This document shows positions 63,804 to 64,000 of a stretch of DNA of 64,000 nucleotides, in pieces. The notes under the pieces are model-generated. The model was not told the DNA's origin, ran no database searches, and was given only the letters and a program-made list of their open reading frames with translations. The position numbers and the translations under genes are program-made. The stretch covers positions 9,082,501 through 9,146,500 of the forward strand of contig NC_079321.1 of assembly GCF_029931775.1 (NCBI RefSeq). The letters are read 5' to 3'. The stretch is from Euleptes europaea. Lineage: Eukaryota; Chordata; Lepidosauria; Squamata; Sphaerodactylidae. How positions within the stretch are numbered: position 1 is the first letter of the stretch; every line of letters begins with the position of its first letter.

Positions 63804-63963
63804 GGGAATTGCTTGTATTTTCTAGATTCGGTCCATGCAAGGGAGGGGGGGTTCAGATAGGTTTCCTGTCAGATGTAGTGATGTTGGATGCCTTGTTCGC
63901 ACAAAATGGTGGCTGCAGGTATCAAGAGGACTGTGCGAGTAGAGTATTGTCCCAGTTATGTGC

Positions 63964-64000
63964 GGTGGTGGAGGAAAGTGTCGTCAAATCGCAGGCAACT
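63964..64000 (-). repeat. Start of a 5S-SINE or BovB tail, cut by the window edge
   Basis: AAGTGTCGTCAAATCGCAGG resembles the reverse complement of the shared tail seen at 25697. Confidence 0.5.

Noticed and set aside
59000-64000. MCM3 exons expected after IL17F by synteny
   Set aside because: No matching translation was seen; the stretch is nearly all repeats.

Overview
The window is nuclear DNA of a vertebrate, most likely a squamate reptile (lizard or gecko-like). Evidence for this is the repeat mix: RTE-BovB tails, CR1 and L2-like LINE ends, a Sauria-type SINE ending in ACCTTT, a 5S rRNA-derived SINE with a BovB-like tail, two tRNA-derived SINE families, a Tc1 transposon and very many short hAT-like elements. 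The species itself cannot be named from the sequence. I recognised three host genes, all multi-exon and none visible as a long ORF.

Left third, 1.8-15.6 kb, minus strand: six consecutive 5' exons of PKHD1 (fibrocystin), exons 2 to 7 by human numbering. They include the start codon and signal peptide (15450), the AGGTWIT IPT/TIG motif (13.8 kb) and exons at 10.9, 6.2, 4.0 and 1.8 kb. Splice sites and codon phases agree between successive exons and with the human exon lengths as I remember them. The rest of PKHD1 lies beyond the left edge.

Middle, 15.6-43.5 kb: intergenic, or the untranslated 5' part of PKHD1. It is filled with nested repeats and no host exon was recognised.

Right half: two interleukin-17A/F-type cytokine genes, both on the plus strand. 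Copy 1 has exons at 43626-43643, 45769-45989 and 47100-47334. Copy 2 has exons at 53286-53312, 55075-55307 and 58187-58490. Each has a TATA box about 80-90 bp before its ATG, a signal peptide, six cysteines in the IL-17 pattern, and a poly(A) signal. The order PKHD1 - IL17 - IL17 matches the mammalian locus. The two genes are head-to-tail here, whereas human and mouse IL17A and IL17F converge.

Repeats make up much of the rest. The dominant one is a roughly 200-bp MITE (MITE-A; ends TAGGGTTGCC / GGCAACCCTA; 8-bp target duplications, so hAT-like) with about 45 copies or pieces. A second group is AT-rich elements, often long inverted repeats, that carry hammerhead-ribozyme-like motifs of the kind known from Penelope-like retroelements. 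At least five of them, and probably nine, are inserted in the same roughly 16-bp stretch near one end of MITE-A. That repeated target choice and the cluster of hammerhead-like motifs are the most unusual things in the window.
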